Source of the DNA: Stappia sp. MMSF_3263
Lineage (GTDB): Bacteria; Pseudomonadota; Alphaproteobacteria; Rhizobiales; Stappiaceae
Assembly (NCBI RefSeq): GCF_030733745.1
Contig: NZ_JASHIK010000006.1
Location: 1 to 64,000, forward strand
Direction: 5' to 3'
Length of the DNA stretch: 64,000 nucleotides
In this document: positions 17,516-26,381 of the stretch, piece after piece
Position numbering within the stretch: position 1 is the first letter of the stretch
How the letters are laid out: every line of letters starts with the position of its first letter
The notes under the pieces: model-generated
The model's database searches: none
What the model was told of the DNA's origin: nothing
What the model saw: only the letters and a program-made list of their open reading frames with translations
Position numbers and translations under genes: made by a program

Positions 17516-17902
17516 ATGACCGGCAGCTACGACAATCCGGAATTCGACGCGGAGTTTCTCGGCCCTTCCAGGGACCACGAGAAAAAGGTGCGCGCCCGCT
17601 TCTTCGACGTGGTGCGCAAGGCGGCCGGCCAGATCCCCTTCATGGAAGACGTGGTCGCCGCCTACTACTGCGCCATGGATCCGGCCACGCCGACGCGCGT
17701 ACGCGGCGCCATCCTGGCAGCGCTCGCCTATTTCGTCCTGCCCCTCGACGGCATTCCCGACATGATCGTCGGCATCGGCTTCACCGACGATGCCAGCGTC
17801 CTGCTCGGCGTCATGGCGCTGGTGCGCGCCCATGTGCGCGACGAGCACCTGGGCGCCGCCAAAGAGGCCCTGCGCAGGGGCGACAGGTCGCCCAAAGGCT
17901 GA
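17516..17902 (+). CDS. YkvA family (DUF1232) protein
   Basis: A 128-residue protein whose centre, RGAILAALAYFVLPLDGIPDMIVGIGFTDDASVL, is the DUF1232 signature with the conserved 'P.D.IPD....G..DD' pattern. The family is membrane-associated and of unknown biochemical role. A GGGAGGCGAG ribosome site precedes the ATG at 17516, which was chosen over upstream in-frame starts. It lies 139 bases after purH and converges on the ankyrin gene. Confidence 0.85.
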   Translation: MTGSYDNPEFDAEFLGPSRDHEKKVRARFFDVVRKAAGQIPFMEDVVAAYYCAMDPATPTRVRGAILAALAYFVLPLDGIPDMIVGIGFTDDASVLLGVMALVRAHVRDEHLGAAKEALRRGDRSPKG

Positions 17903-17941
17903 CCCGCCGCCCCCCAAAGGCCCTGCCTCCGGGACCGGACC

Positions 17942-19516
17942 TCAGTCCGCGCGCTCCTCGAGCCAGTCCTCAAGCAGTTCCGTGACCTCGGCTGAGCCGG
18001 AGACCAGGTCTCCGTGCTCCGGGCGGATCCGCGCCCCGGCCGCAAGCAGCAGAGCAACGCAGGCGGCATAGTCTCCCTCGCCCCGCGTCGGGCAGTTCGC
18101 TGAACCGTGTACCGCCGTGCCGAGCGCCGTGCCCCCGTACATGTTGGTGTGCTCGAGGTCGCCGCCGCGCTCCAGCAGCAGCGGCAGGTATTCGATCCGC
18201 CCGAACCAGCAGGCGGCATGCAGCGGCGTCAGACCTTCCCGGTCGGTGGTTTGCGGATCGATGCCCGCATCGAGCATCGCCCGGATCGCCTCGATCCGGC
18301 CCGGCATGCGGGCGAAATCGACAAGCCGCTGCCGGTCTCCCTCGGTCAGCTCGCCCTCGGCGGCCGGATACGCCGAGGCAACGTTCCGCGCGCCCTTCGC
18401 ATCACCCCGCGCAAGCGCCGCCAGGAACCGGTCGCGCGGAGACAGTTCACTCGCCAGCCCGCGCCGCTCCAGTGCCTCCATCATCGGGCCATTGCCATTG
18501 ACGGCGGCAAGCGCATAGGCGCTGCGGCCGAAATGCAGAACCGATCCATCGGCGCCAGCATCGAGCAGGAGATCGGCGAGGCGCCCGTCGCGGCCGCGCA
18601 GGATGGCGTGATGCAGGGCGTTGCCATAGGCCGACGGCCCGTCGCTGCCATGACCCGGCGCCTCGTTGGGATCGGCGCCCGCCTGGAGCATCATCCGTGC
18701 GCCGTCGAGCTTGTCGAAATCGAGCATGCGCAAGAGCGCGTTGGTACGCTCGAAGCGCACGCCATGCGCGATCAGCAGGGCAAGGGGCTCAAGGGTCGGG
18801 GCTTCGGCCGAATGATAGGCGCATTCATTGTCATTGGGATCGGCCCCGGCCTCGAGCAACAGCCTGGCGATTTCCAGATTGTCCGCCACGCAGAGCGTCG
18901 CGTAGAGCACCGAGAGCGACGCATCCGGGAATTCCGGTCCGCTGTGGCGGGCATCCGGATCGGCGCCGAGCGACAACAGCCGTTCCACGATGCGTCGCTG
19001 CGCCGCCGCCCGCTCCGGCCGATGCCGCAGGATGGTCGAGCCGGCCACCCGCACCAGCGGGTCCAGTTCGAAACTGCTTGCCGTACCGGTTCGTCCCGGC
19101 ACGCTCGCCGCATCCGGATGGCGGTCCAGCCAGTCGCCCACCCTCTCCTCGTCGGCCAGCGCCAGGGCGAGATGGAAACTGTCGGCGACAAGTTCGCTTT
19201 CGCGTAAAAGCAGCTGCTCGCTGATCCGGTCGCGGCCCGCATAGAGTGCCAATCCGAGCCGGGCGGCCGCCTGATCGCGATCGAGCGCGGCGAGTTCCAG
19301 CGCGGTCTTGTGGGCCGGCCAGCTGCGGCTGCCCGCCTCGCGGGCGATCGCGTGCAGGCAATGGGAGTGGCGGACAGGATCGGGGCGCGTGTCGAAGACC
19401 GCGTCGATGCGGGACAGGGCATCGGCATCACCGGCACGAACGGAGCGCTTCAGCGCCTTGGCGGAGCGCCGGGCGGTCTCGAGGGCGTGATTCGGGTTGG
19501 AATTGACGTCAGGCAT
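17942..19516 (-). CDS. Ankyrin repeat protein
   Basis: A 524-residue protein with scattered ankyrin repeats, clearest at the C-terminus (DREGLTPLHAACWFGRIEYL with LLLERGGDLEHTNMYGGTAL) and in the centre (IARLLLEAGADPNDNE, ARMMLQAGADPNEAPG, LADLLLDAGADGS). No signal peptide or membrane segment is seen, so it is probably a cytosolic protein-protein interaction scaffold. The role is unknown. It shares no overlap with neighbours and is convergent with the DUF1232 gene. Confidence 0.82.
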   Translation of the reverse strand: MPDVNSNPNHALETARRSAKALKRSVRAGDADALSRIDAVFDTRPDPVRHSHCLHAIAREAGSRSWPAHKTALELAALDRDQAAARLGLALYAGRDRISEQLLLRESELVADSFHLALALADEERVGDWLDRHPDAASVPGRTGTASSFELDPLVRVAGSTILRHRPERAAAQRRIVERLLSLGADPDARHSGPEFPDASLSVLYATLCVADNLEIARLLLEAGADPNDNECAYHSAEAPTLEPLALLIAHGVRFERTNALLRMLDFDKLDGARMMLQAGADPNEAPGHGSDGPSAYGNALHHAILRGRDGRLADLLLDAGADGSVLHFGRSAYALAAVNGNGPMMEALERRGLASELSPRDRFLAALARGDAKGARNVASAYPAAEGELTEGDRQRLVDFARMPGRIEAIRAMLDAGIDPQTTDREGLTPLHAACWFGRIEYLPLLLERGGDLEHTNMYGGTALGTAVHGSANCPTRGEGDYAACVALLLAAGARIRPEHGDLVSGSAEVTELLEDWLEERAD

Positions 19517-19673
19517 GGACCATCTCCGTAGTCCCCAAGGCCCACCGGCGGGACGGATCCGGTCGATATCATGCGCAAGGCGTCAAGGGAGATGCGGTCG
19601 CTTTCCGTGGGCCGGGCGGCGGTCTCCATCCGCCACGCGCACTTTCCACGCGAAGCCCGTCGAGGTCAAGGTC

Positions 19674-20333
19674 TCAGACGGGAAGGCCCGTCCCGCGCCC
19701 GGTCACCACGCGGTAATGCGCCCACATCAGCCGTGCCGCCACGCCCCGGAGCGGCGCCCAGCGCCGGGCGATCGCCGCAGCCCCGCGCACATCCGGGCGC
19801 TCCGGCAGGTCGAGCGCGTCGTGCAGGGCCGCACGCAAGGCAACGTCGCCTGCGGGAAAGATATCCACATGGCCGGCACAGAAGAGCAGGAAGACCTCGG
19901 CCGTCCACGGACCAATGCCTCGGATTGCGACCAGTCTCCGCGCCGCCTCCTCCACCGGCAGCGCCGCGAGCCCCGACAGGTCGAGCCCGCCCGTCACCGC
20001 CTCGGCGAGCGCCCGAAAGCCGGCGATCTTGGCCCGCGACAACCCGGCCGTGCCCAGCGCCTCGTCGCTCAGGCGGAAAAGCGTCGCCGCCTCGAAGGGC
20101 ACCACCAGCGCCTCGAGCCGCGACTGGATCGCGGCCGCACTGGCAAGCGAGACCTGCTGCGCGGTGATGATGCGGGCAAGTTCGGAAAAAGTCGCAGGAT
20201 GCCGCCGCAGCGGCAGGTCCCCCGCGCGGGCCGCGATCCCGCAAAGCGAGGGGTCGAGCGCGAGAAGCGCCTCAAGCCCTGCCGCCAGGTCGGCCTCGTC
20301 GTCGATCCGGTGAGGACCGGGTGCAGCGCCCAT
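19674..20333 (-). CDS. DNA-3-methyladenine glycosylase II (AlkA/HhH-GPD family)
   Basis: Base-excision repair enzyme releasing alkylated bases. The 219-residue protein has FSELARIITAQQVSLASAAAI, the helix-hairpin-helix LVAIRGIGPWTAEVFLLFC and the following GHVDIFPAGDVALR, where the aspartate after the HhH is the catalytic residue of the HhH-GPD superfamily. It lacks the N-terminal AlkA domain of E. coli and so is the short form common in alphaproteobacteria. No iron-sulfur cluster cysteines are present. Confidence 0.85.
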   Translation of the reverse strand: MGAAPGPHRIDDEADLAAGLEALLALDPSLCGIAARAGDLPLRRHPATFSELARIITAQQVSLASAAAIQSRLEALVVPFEAATLFRLSDEALGTAGLSRAKIAGFRALAEAVTGGLDLSGLAALPVEEAARRLVAIRGIGPWTAEVFLLFCAGHVDIFPAGDVALRAALHDALDLPERPDVRGAAAIARRWAPLRGVAARLMWAHYRVVTGRGTGLPV

Positions 20334-20364
20334 GCGGGCCTCCGCGGCAGGTCTTGCCGGTGGT

Positions 20365-21195
20365 TCAGTCGAACAGGTCGAAGGCGAAGCGATAGGTGAC
20401 GCCGGCGCCGATGCTGAACTGGTTTTCGTTGCCGCCGCGCACGATCGGGCTGTTCCTGGCGTCGCCGATATAGCGGTCCCAGCCGGCCTGCAGATGCAGC
20501 GCCGTCGTGTCGGTCACCGCGTAGCTGGCGCGGCCGACAAGACCGACGGACTTGAAGCCGCCGCCGGCATTGTAGGCGGTCAGGTTGCCGAGCGAAGCGG
20601 CCGCCTCGGCCGCCGTCACGCCGAAATAGGTGTCCATGTAGCGGCCGCTGGCGAAGTCGGCGCGCGGGCCGAAGCTCAGCTCGAGCCGTTCCATCGGATT
20701 GACGATGATGTCCGCACCGACCTGGCCGACCTGGCCGTTATGGCCGTTGATGCCCTGGCGCACCTCGACGAAGGCACGGAACCAGTCATAGCGGAACCCG
20801 GCGCCGAGCCCGAGCTCCAGCGCCCAGTCGACCTTGCGCGTACCGGTCAGCGAAACGCTGTCGGAAGCCTTGCGCTCGCCGATGAAGTTGATCGACGGGA
20901 ACATGAAGAAGCCACGCTTGGTGGTTCCCCCTTCCGCCACCTGGCCGAAGCCCGGCAGGTAGAAGCGGCCGACCGAGATGATCGGCAGCGGCGAGACGAG
21001 CATCTTGTCCGCGCCTTCGTATTTCGGCTGGACCAGCGCGCCGACGCCGATGTCGATCACATATTGCTTGCTGGGAAGCGGAAGGTCCTCCGGCGGCGAC
21101 ATGCCGTCCTGCGCCCTGGCCGGTGCGGTGGCCAGGCTCGCGCCGGCCAGAAGGGCGGCGGCGGTGAGGGCGGAGACAAACGTGCTTTTGCGCAT
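20365..21195 (-). CDS. MipA/OmpV family outer membrane protein
   Basis: A 276-residue exported beta-barrel protein. Residues 1-28 form a signal peptide (MRKSTFVSALTAAALL ... APARA). The mature part begins near the family's 'IGVGALVQPKYEGADKMLVSPLPIISV' pattern and ends in a phenylalanine-rich strand (AGVTYRFAFDLFD), typical of outer-membrane barrels. MipA/OmpV proteins are porin- or scaffold-like; the transported substrate is unknown. ATG 21195 was chosen because the signal peptide starts there although the frame is open to 21291. Confidence 0.82.
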   Translation of the reverse strand: MRKSTFVSALTAAALLAGASLATAPARAQDGMSPPEDLPLPSKQYVIDIGVGALVQPKYEGADKMLVSPLPIISVGRFYLPGFGQVAEGGTTKRGFFMFPSINFIGERKASDSVSLTGTRKVDWALELGLGAGFRYDWFRAFVEVRQGINGHNGQVGQVGADIIVNPMERLELSFGPRADFASGRYMDTYFGVTAAEAAASLGNLTAYNAGGGFKSVGLVGRASYAVTDTTALHLQAGWDRYIGDARNSPIVRGGNENQFSIGAGVTYRFAFDLFD

Positions 21196-21347
21196 GGCGG
21201 TCGAACCTGTTCCGGCTGTCGGCATCTGGTGCCGAACTTTATAGTCCGGTTTACCTGACACTTCCCTTACGGCGAAGCGATTTCGCAGCAATGTGACCGT
21301 GTTGCGTCACCCTGTTGCAGGTATGCATCGCCCGGGAGCGCCATCCC

Positions 21348-22358
21348 TCAGGGACGCCGCCCCGTCGCGATCTTGGTCATGCCGGGGATCAGGACGTCTA
21401 CGCGGACATCCTCGAAACCGGCCGCGACGAGGCGCCGCTCCAGCCAGTCGTCGGCAATCGAGCGCGCCTCCGGCGTGAACGCCGTGTGCTGCAACTGCCA
21501 GAGCGCGGTGTTCTTCGGCCCGCTCCGGTCGGCATCGACGACGAAGTCATGGATCATCAGCACGCCGCCGGGCGCCAGATGCGCGAAGGCCCGCGTAAAG
21601 AGCGCCTCATGGGCGTGATCGGGCACGCCCGACAGAAGATAGGACATCAGGATCGCATCCTGCTCCCGCGGCCATTCGGCCTCCAGCGCGTTGCCCTTCA
21701 GGTAGCGAATGCGGTCCGAAAGCCCGGCACGCGCGACAAAGGCCTCGCCCAGGTCGGCCACATTGGGAAACTCGACGACCGTGGCGGCAAGCTGCGGAAA
21801 TGCCTTGCAAAGGGTGATGGCGAAGGCGCCCGTGCCGCCACCGACATCGAGCAGGGTCTGCGCCTTCGACAGGTCGACGCGTTTCGCCAGACCGCGCGCC
21901 GGGCCGAGCGAACCGGCATGCTGGCTTTCCGAATAAAGGCGGGCCTCTTCCGCGTCGGAGAACCAGTCGGCATAGGAGGCCGTCGCCTCCTCGGGCAGCT
22001 CGCCGGCCAGCGCCGGCTCGATCTGGTCCATCAGCGGATACATCTGCTGGCCGACCTGCAGGCGCAGATAGTCGCCGAAATCGTATTTCGCGCCCTTGAC
22101 CAGAAACCGCTCCGCCGCCGGCGAATTGGCATAGGTCCCCTCGCGCGTCTCCGTCAGGCCCAGCGCCGTCAGGGCCGTCAGCAGGGTGCGGCAGCGCTCA
22201 CGAGGCAATCCGATCTGCGGGGCAATCTCGTCGACCGACGCGGGACCCTCATCCAGTTTCGTGAAGATTCCGAAGTGAAGTCCGGCGAACAATGCCTTCG
22301 ATCCCATGTAGCCGAAAGCAATATCCGAGATTTCCTCGGCCTCTGTCAGAACCGTCAT
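21348..22358 (-). CDS. SAM-dependent O-methyltransferase family protein
   Basis: A 336-residue protein combining an N-terminal winged-helix dimerisation domain (SVDEIAPQIGLPRERCRTLLTALTALGL, residues about 40-70) with a Rossmann methyltransferase domain carrying the SAM loop LLDVGGGTGAFAITLCKAFP (about 167-186) and the later GGVLMIHDFVVDADRSGP. This layout is that of acetylserotonin O-methyltransferase-like and BchU/CrtF-type enzymes. No pigment gene lies nearby, so the substrate is open. ATG 22358 begins the family-like sequence. Confidence 0.8.
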   Translation of the reverse strand: MTVLTEAEEISDIAFGYMGSKALFAGLHFGIFTKLDEGPASVDEIAPQIGLPRERCRTLLTALTALGLTETREGTYANSPAAERFLVKGAKYDFGDYLRLQVGQQMYPLMDQIEPALAGELPEEATASYADWFSDAEEARLYSESQHAGSLGPARGLAKRVDLSKAQTLLDVGGGTGAFAITLCKAFPQLAATVVEFPNVADLGEAFVARAGLSDRIRYLKGNALEAEWPREQDAILMSYLLSGVPDHAHEALFTRAFAHLAPGGVLMIHDFVVDADRSGPKNTALWQLQHTAFTPEARSIADDWLERRLVAAGFEDVRVDVLIPGMTKIATGRRP

Positions 22359-22592
22359 GTGTGTCCCGTCTCCTCTTGCAAATCCTGTCCGATTTCGATG
22401 CACGAATGGAGGTTTTCCATCACGTGGCAATACGATCCCGGAACGAAGAACGTCGATGACGCTTCGCTTGCGCAGGCTTGTTGGTGGCGATGGGAACTTG
22501 ATAATACGAAAGCGCGCCGCAATCCAGTGCAGCGGGCGCGGATGCGTGTATTTTGGGCAGCCGACCTGGCTTGCGGCCGGCGCGACCCTGCG

Positions 22593-23819
22593 TCAGCGGG
22601 TGGCGCTTTCGTACCAGGCGGCCAGAAGCGCGCGCTCCGATGGCTCCATATAGGTCAGGTTGGCCGGCGGCATCGCGTGCGAACGGCCCGCCTGCAGGTA
22701 GATCTCACGCGCATGCGCGGCGATTTCCGCGTCGGTTTCCAGGCGCACGCCCTTCGGCGCGACGGCCAGCCCTTCCCACAGCGGCTCGGCCGCGTGACAC
22801 ATGGAACAGCGGCCGAGCACCGTGTCGCGCACCGTCTCGAAATGCGGATCATCGACGAAACGGGCAAGGCGCGGCGGAACCGGCCCGGCCCCGGCGGTAT
22901 CGGCTTCGCCGGCCGGTTTCTGTGCCGACAGCCAGACGACGGCAAGGAAGATCGCGGCCGTGACCGCCCAGGTCCACCACGGCGTGCCCTTGCGGGCATG
23001 GGTGGTATTGAAGAAATGGCGGATGGTGACGCCCATCAGGAACACCAGCGAGGCGATCACCCAGTTGTAGGGCGTGGCGAAGGCCAGCGGATAGTGGTTC
23101 GACAGCATCAGGAAGACGACCGGCAGCGTCAGGTAGTTGTTGTGCAACGAGCGCTGCTTGGCCTGGGCCCCCAGCGCCGGATCGGGCGTCTCGCCGGCCA
23201 GCAACGCGGCGACCACCTTCTTCTGGTTCGGGATGATGACCATGAACACGTTGGCCGACATGATCGTCGCCGTGAATGCGCCCAGATGCAGGAAGGCGGC
23301 CCGGCCGGTGAAGAGCTGCGTATAGCCCCAGGCCATGGCGACCAGCACGACGTAGAGAAGCAGCATCAACCCGGTCGTGCTCTTGCCCAGCGGCGAGCGG
23401 CAAAGCAGGTCGTAGACAATCCAGCCAAGGGCGATCGAGGCGATCGACACGCCGATCGCCACCGGCTGCGTCATCTCCAGCACATTGGCGTCGATGAGAT
23501 AGAGATCGGCACCGACATAGTAGACGACCGCCATCAGCGCGAAGCCGGAGAGCCAGGTCGCATAGCTCTCCCACTTGAACCAGGTGAGGTGCTCGGGAAG
23601 GCTCGCCGGCGCCACCAGGTACTTGCGGATATGGTAGAAACCGCCGCCATGCACCTGCCATTCCTCGCCATGCGCGCCGGCGGGCAGGTCCGGCGCCTTG
23701 CGCAAGCCGAGATCGAGGGCGATGAAATAGAAGGATGAGCCGATCCAGGCGATCGCGGTGACCACATGCAACCAGCGCAAGGCAAAGGACAGCCAGTCCC
23801 ACGCGATCAGCAGTTCCAT
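22593..23819 (-). CDS. puuD: Membrane urate hydroxylase PuuD with C-terminal cytochrome c domain
   Basis: Oxidises urate to 5-hydroxyisourate in purine breakdown. The 408-residue protein has about eight membrane segments (LRWLHVVTAIAWIGSSFYF first) and the conserved GGGFYHIRKYLVAP and LTWFKWESYATWLSGF stretches, then a C-terminal haem domain with the CxxCH motif CSMCH (around residues 336-340) and an axial methionine candidate in MPPANLTYMEP. The domain order is that of PuuD. ATG 23819 begins the family sequence. The LysR gene is divergent and may regulate it; other purine-degradation genes are not in the window. Confidence 0.9.
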   Translation of the reverse strand: MELLIAWDWLSFALRWLHVVTAIAWIGSSFYFIALDLGLRKAPDLPAGAHGEEWQVHGGGFYHIRKYLVAPASLPEHLTWFKWESYATWLSGFALMAVVYYVGADLYLIDANVLEMTQPVAIGVSIASIALGWIVYDLLCRSPLGKSTTGLMLLLYVVLVAMAWGYTQLFTGRAAFLHLGAFTATIMSANVFMVIIPNQKKVVAALLAGETPDPALGAQAKQRSLHNNYLTLPVVFLMLSNHYPLAFATPYNWVIASLVFLMGVTIRHFFNTTHARKGTPWWTWAVTAAIFLAVVWLSAQKPAGEADTAGAGPVPPRLARFVDDPHFETVRDTVLGRCSMCHAAEPLWEGLAVAPKGVRLETDAEIAAHAREIYLQAGRSHAMPPANLTYMEPSERALLAAWYESATR

Positions 23820-23977
23820 CTTGCGTCCCCCTTCAGGATCGGTGCCGGGGCCGGGCTCCGGCTCCCCTGCCGTCAACTTCAATCACGAAACATGCCAGTC
23901 GCGGCGTCTCTCGGCAGCAGCAGAAACCTTCGCAGATCCCCGATTTGCAAAAAAGTCGGGCAACGCTTCGATCACTA

Positions 23978-23992
23978 TCAAGATTTTCTTGA
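23978..23992. promoter_or_regulatory. LysR-type operator candidate between puuD and the LysR gene
   Basis: TCAAGA-TTT-TCTTGA is a perfect 6-3-6 inverted repeat 18 bases before the lysR-type ATG in the divergent puuD promoter region. LysR proteins commonly bind such short dyads and repress their own gene from them; assignment is inferred. Confidence 0.45.
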
Positions 23993-24010
23993 AAATGGTA
24001 CGAGCCTTTC

Positions 24011-24931
24011 ATGTCCTATGTGAACAATCTCAAGGTCTTCGTGCGCGTCGTCGACCTCGGCTCCATGTCGGCCGCGGCGCGCGACCAGCGGGTGTCGCCC
24101 GCGGTCGTCTCCAGCCGCATCGGCGAGCTGGAAAAGCATCTCGGGGTACGCCTGTTCAACCGCACCACCCGCAAGCTGACCCCGACCGAACACGGAACCA
24201 TCTTCTACAAGGGCGCGGTCAAGATCCTCGACACGATCGAGGAGGCGGAAGCCGCCGTGGCCGATGTCGCCCGCAACCCGCGCGGCTCGATCTTCGTCGC
24301 CGCGCCGCTGGGCATCGGCCGGCGGCTGATCGCTCCCCTCATTCCCGGTTTCAAGGCCGCCTATCCGGACATCGACGTCCGCCTGCGCCTGTCGGACCGC
24401 AAGGTCGACGTGCATGGAGAGGGGCTCGACATCGCCTTCGTGCTCGGCCAGCCGGCCGATTCGGCGCTGCGCATGCGCCCGGTTCTCGACTGCGCCCGCG
24501 TGTTGTGCGCCGCGCCCGCCTATCTCGATCGCCACGGGCATCCCGCCGACGGCGCGGCCCTTGTGCGCGATCGCCACCACTGCCTGCTGCTGCGCTTTCC
24601 CGGAACCAGCGAATTCAACTGGACGCTGGTCGGCCCTGACGGTCCGGTCCGCCACGAGGTGACGGGCCCTTACGAATCCGACGATGGCGATGTGCTCACG
24701 GATTGGGCGCTCGCCGGTTGCGGCATCGTCAACAAGCCGCTTTTCGAGGTCGCCCACCACCTGCGCGCCGGGCGACTGGAGGAGGTCTGCCGGGCAACCC
24801 CGCCCCCGCCGGTCCAGCTTGCCTGTCTTTATCCGCACAAGCGCTACCAGGATCCCAAGATCCGCCTGTTCATCGATTTCGTCACGACCCGCTGCAAGGC
24901 GGCGGTCGACCGGCTGCTGCGCGGCGGCTGA
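24011..24931 (+). CDS. LysR family transcriptional regulator
   Basis: A 306-residue regulator: N-terminal winged HTH (NNLKVFVRVVDLGSMSAAARDQRVSPAVVS, then ELEKHLGVRLFNRTTRKLTPTEHG) and a periplasmic-binding-protein-like effector domain (FVAAPLGIGRRLIAPLIPGF onward). The LFNRTTRKL.LTE pattern puts it in the CrgA/DmlR-like branch of LysR proteins. It is divergent from puuD with a 191-base spacer, the classical arrangement for a LysR regulator and its target; urate-pathway control is therefore plausible but unproven. Confidence 0.88.
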   Translation: MSYVNNLKVFVRVVDLGSMSAAARDQRVSPAVVSSRIGELEKHLGVRLFNRTTRKLTPTEHGTIFYKGAVKILDTIEEAEAAVADVARNPRGSIFVAAPLGIGRRLIAPLIPGFKAAYPDIDVRLRLSDRKVDVHGEGLDIAFVLGQPADSALRMRPVLDCARVLCAAPAYLDRHGHPADGAALVRDRHHCLLLRFPGTSEFNWTLVGPDGPVRHEVTGPYESDDGDVLTDWALAGCGIVNKPLFEVAHHLRAGRLEEVCRATPPPPVQLACLYPHKRYQDPKIRLFIDFVTTRCKAAVDRLLRGG

Positions 24932-24955
24932 CGCCGTTCAAGGCCCGGTTTCCGG

Positions 24956-26244
24956 TCAGGCCGCGTCCGCGGCCGGCCGCAACCGGCGAAGAACCGCCTT
25001 GGCGATCCGGCGCAGGCCGCGCCTGGCGGCCAGATCCGCCCGCGCGAATGCGAGCGCCAGGCCGGCGAGCGGACCGCGCGCGACAACCAGTCTCGCGTAG
25101 GGCACCTTGCCGCGCCACAACGGCGTGATCATCGGATGGTCGGGAATGGCGAGCGAATCCGCCTCCGCCAGACCCGCCTCCTCCAGATTGCGCCGCATCG
25201 CATAGCGGGTGATCTGGGCTCCGGGAGAAAGGCGGGCACGCGCCTCGTCGAAGGCGATCTTCCAGGAGAACACCCGGTCGCGATCGCGCAGCATCACCAG
25301 CATGGCAACCGCGTCCCCGTCTTGCGTGAGCATGTCGATGCGCGCCTTGCCTGCCTGCGCCATGCCCTGGACGAAGGCCCGGGCAAAGGCGGCGCGCGAG
25401 GGCTCGCTCGCGAGCGCCGTCCCGCGGCGCCCCTTCCAGCCGGCCGCCTCGAGTTCCAGGAACCGTTCGAAGGCCTCGGCAACTCCGGCGCTGTCCGTCA
25501 CGCTGGCCAGCCGGGTCGCACCGGCATCGCCCAGCCGCCGGAACTGGCGGTCGAGCTCCTTGCGCCGGCGCGTCCCGAGCAGGCGGTACTGCTCGTGCCC
25601 GGTCGCCCCGGTCGCATGGCCCGCGCGCAGGCTGTCATTGTCGCGGGCAAGGCGCCAACCGGTCTGCGCGCAGACATCCTGCAACAGATCGAAGACCGGA
25701 CCGTCCGTACGCACATAAGGGAGCGCGACCAGCCCGCCGCCGAAATGCCCGACCGCCGCATCGAGCAGGGCGTCGAGCACCTGCGGATCGGCATCCGGCG
25801 CCAACAACGGCGCGCCGAGCGGGCCGTACTCGCCGGCAAGCATGGTCACCCGCCGCGCCAGCAGGCCCTCGCGCCGCAGCGCGAAGGGCGCAAGCGCAAG
25901 GAAGCCACCGTCCGCCGCATCGCGGATGGCGGCGATCACGACATCCTTCCGCTCCATGTGCTGCAGGTGGGGAGCAGGAACTGCGGACCGAAAAACGGAT
26001 TCGGCTCCAGCGCCAGACCCGCCAATGCGTGCCACGCGCCCAGATGCGCTCCCGCCTCTCCGGCCGTAAAGACAATGGCCGTCATGCTGCTGCCGGTCGT
26101 CACCTGTCGCCCATTCGCCCCCCGCCGCGGGGCACCAGCCAGGGTGCGTCCACACGGCCTTGTCGCGCTCGTCCCGGCCGGCACCGTCCTGCCGCTCGTT
26201 GCAGGATGCGGCTTTTGCTGTCTCTCGGCAATCGCCATCGACAT
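24956..26244 (-). pseudogene. GNAT/BioF2-like acetyltransferase (PF13480 type) with a one-base frameshift
   Basis: The N-terminal part (MTAIVFTAGEAGAHLGAW ... EPNPFFGPQFLLP) lies in one frame (26244 or 26085 down to about 25972), while the rest (HLQHMERKDVVIAAI onward to 24956) lies in the next frame. A run of four C on the minus strand (25969-25972, GGGG on the plus strand) sits at the switch; one additional C would join LLP to HLQHMERKD as expected for the family. The C-terminal half has the FemAB/BioF2-like GNAT fold (RIDMLTQDGDAVAMLVMLRD, SWKIAFDEARARLSPG). Such proteins serve in cell-surface polysaccharide or lipid assembly. Either a true null allele or a homopolymer sequencing error. 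Confidence 0.75.
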
Positions 26245-26381
26245 GTCCCGTCACGCAGGCGCGGCGCGATCCCATCCGCGCCGACATGAAGCCGGACCAT
26301 GCCACAACCATTCCGCGATTGTCGTAATTTCGTTAGTCTTTGGTTAACCTTGCAGACACAGCCGCGTGAACCGCGCCGCAC

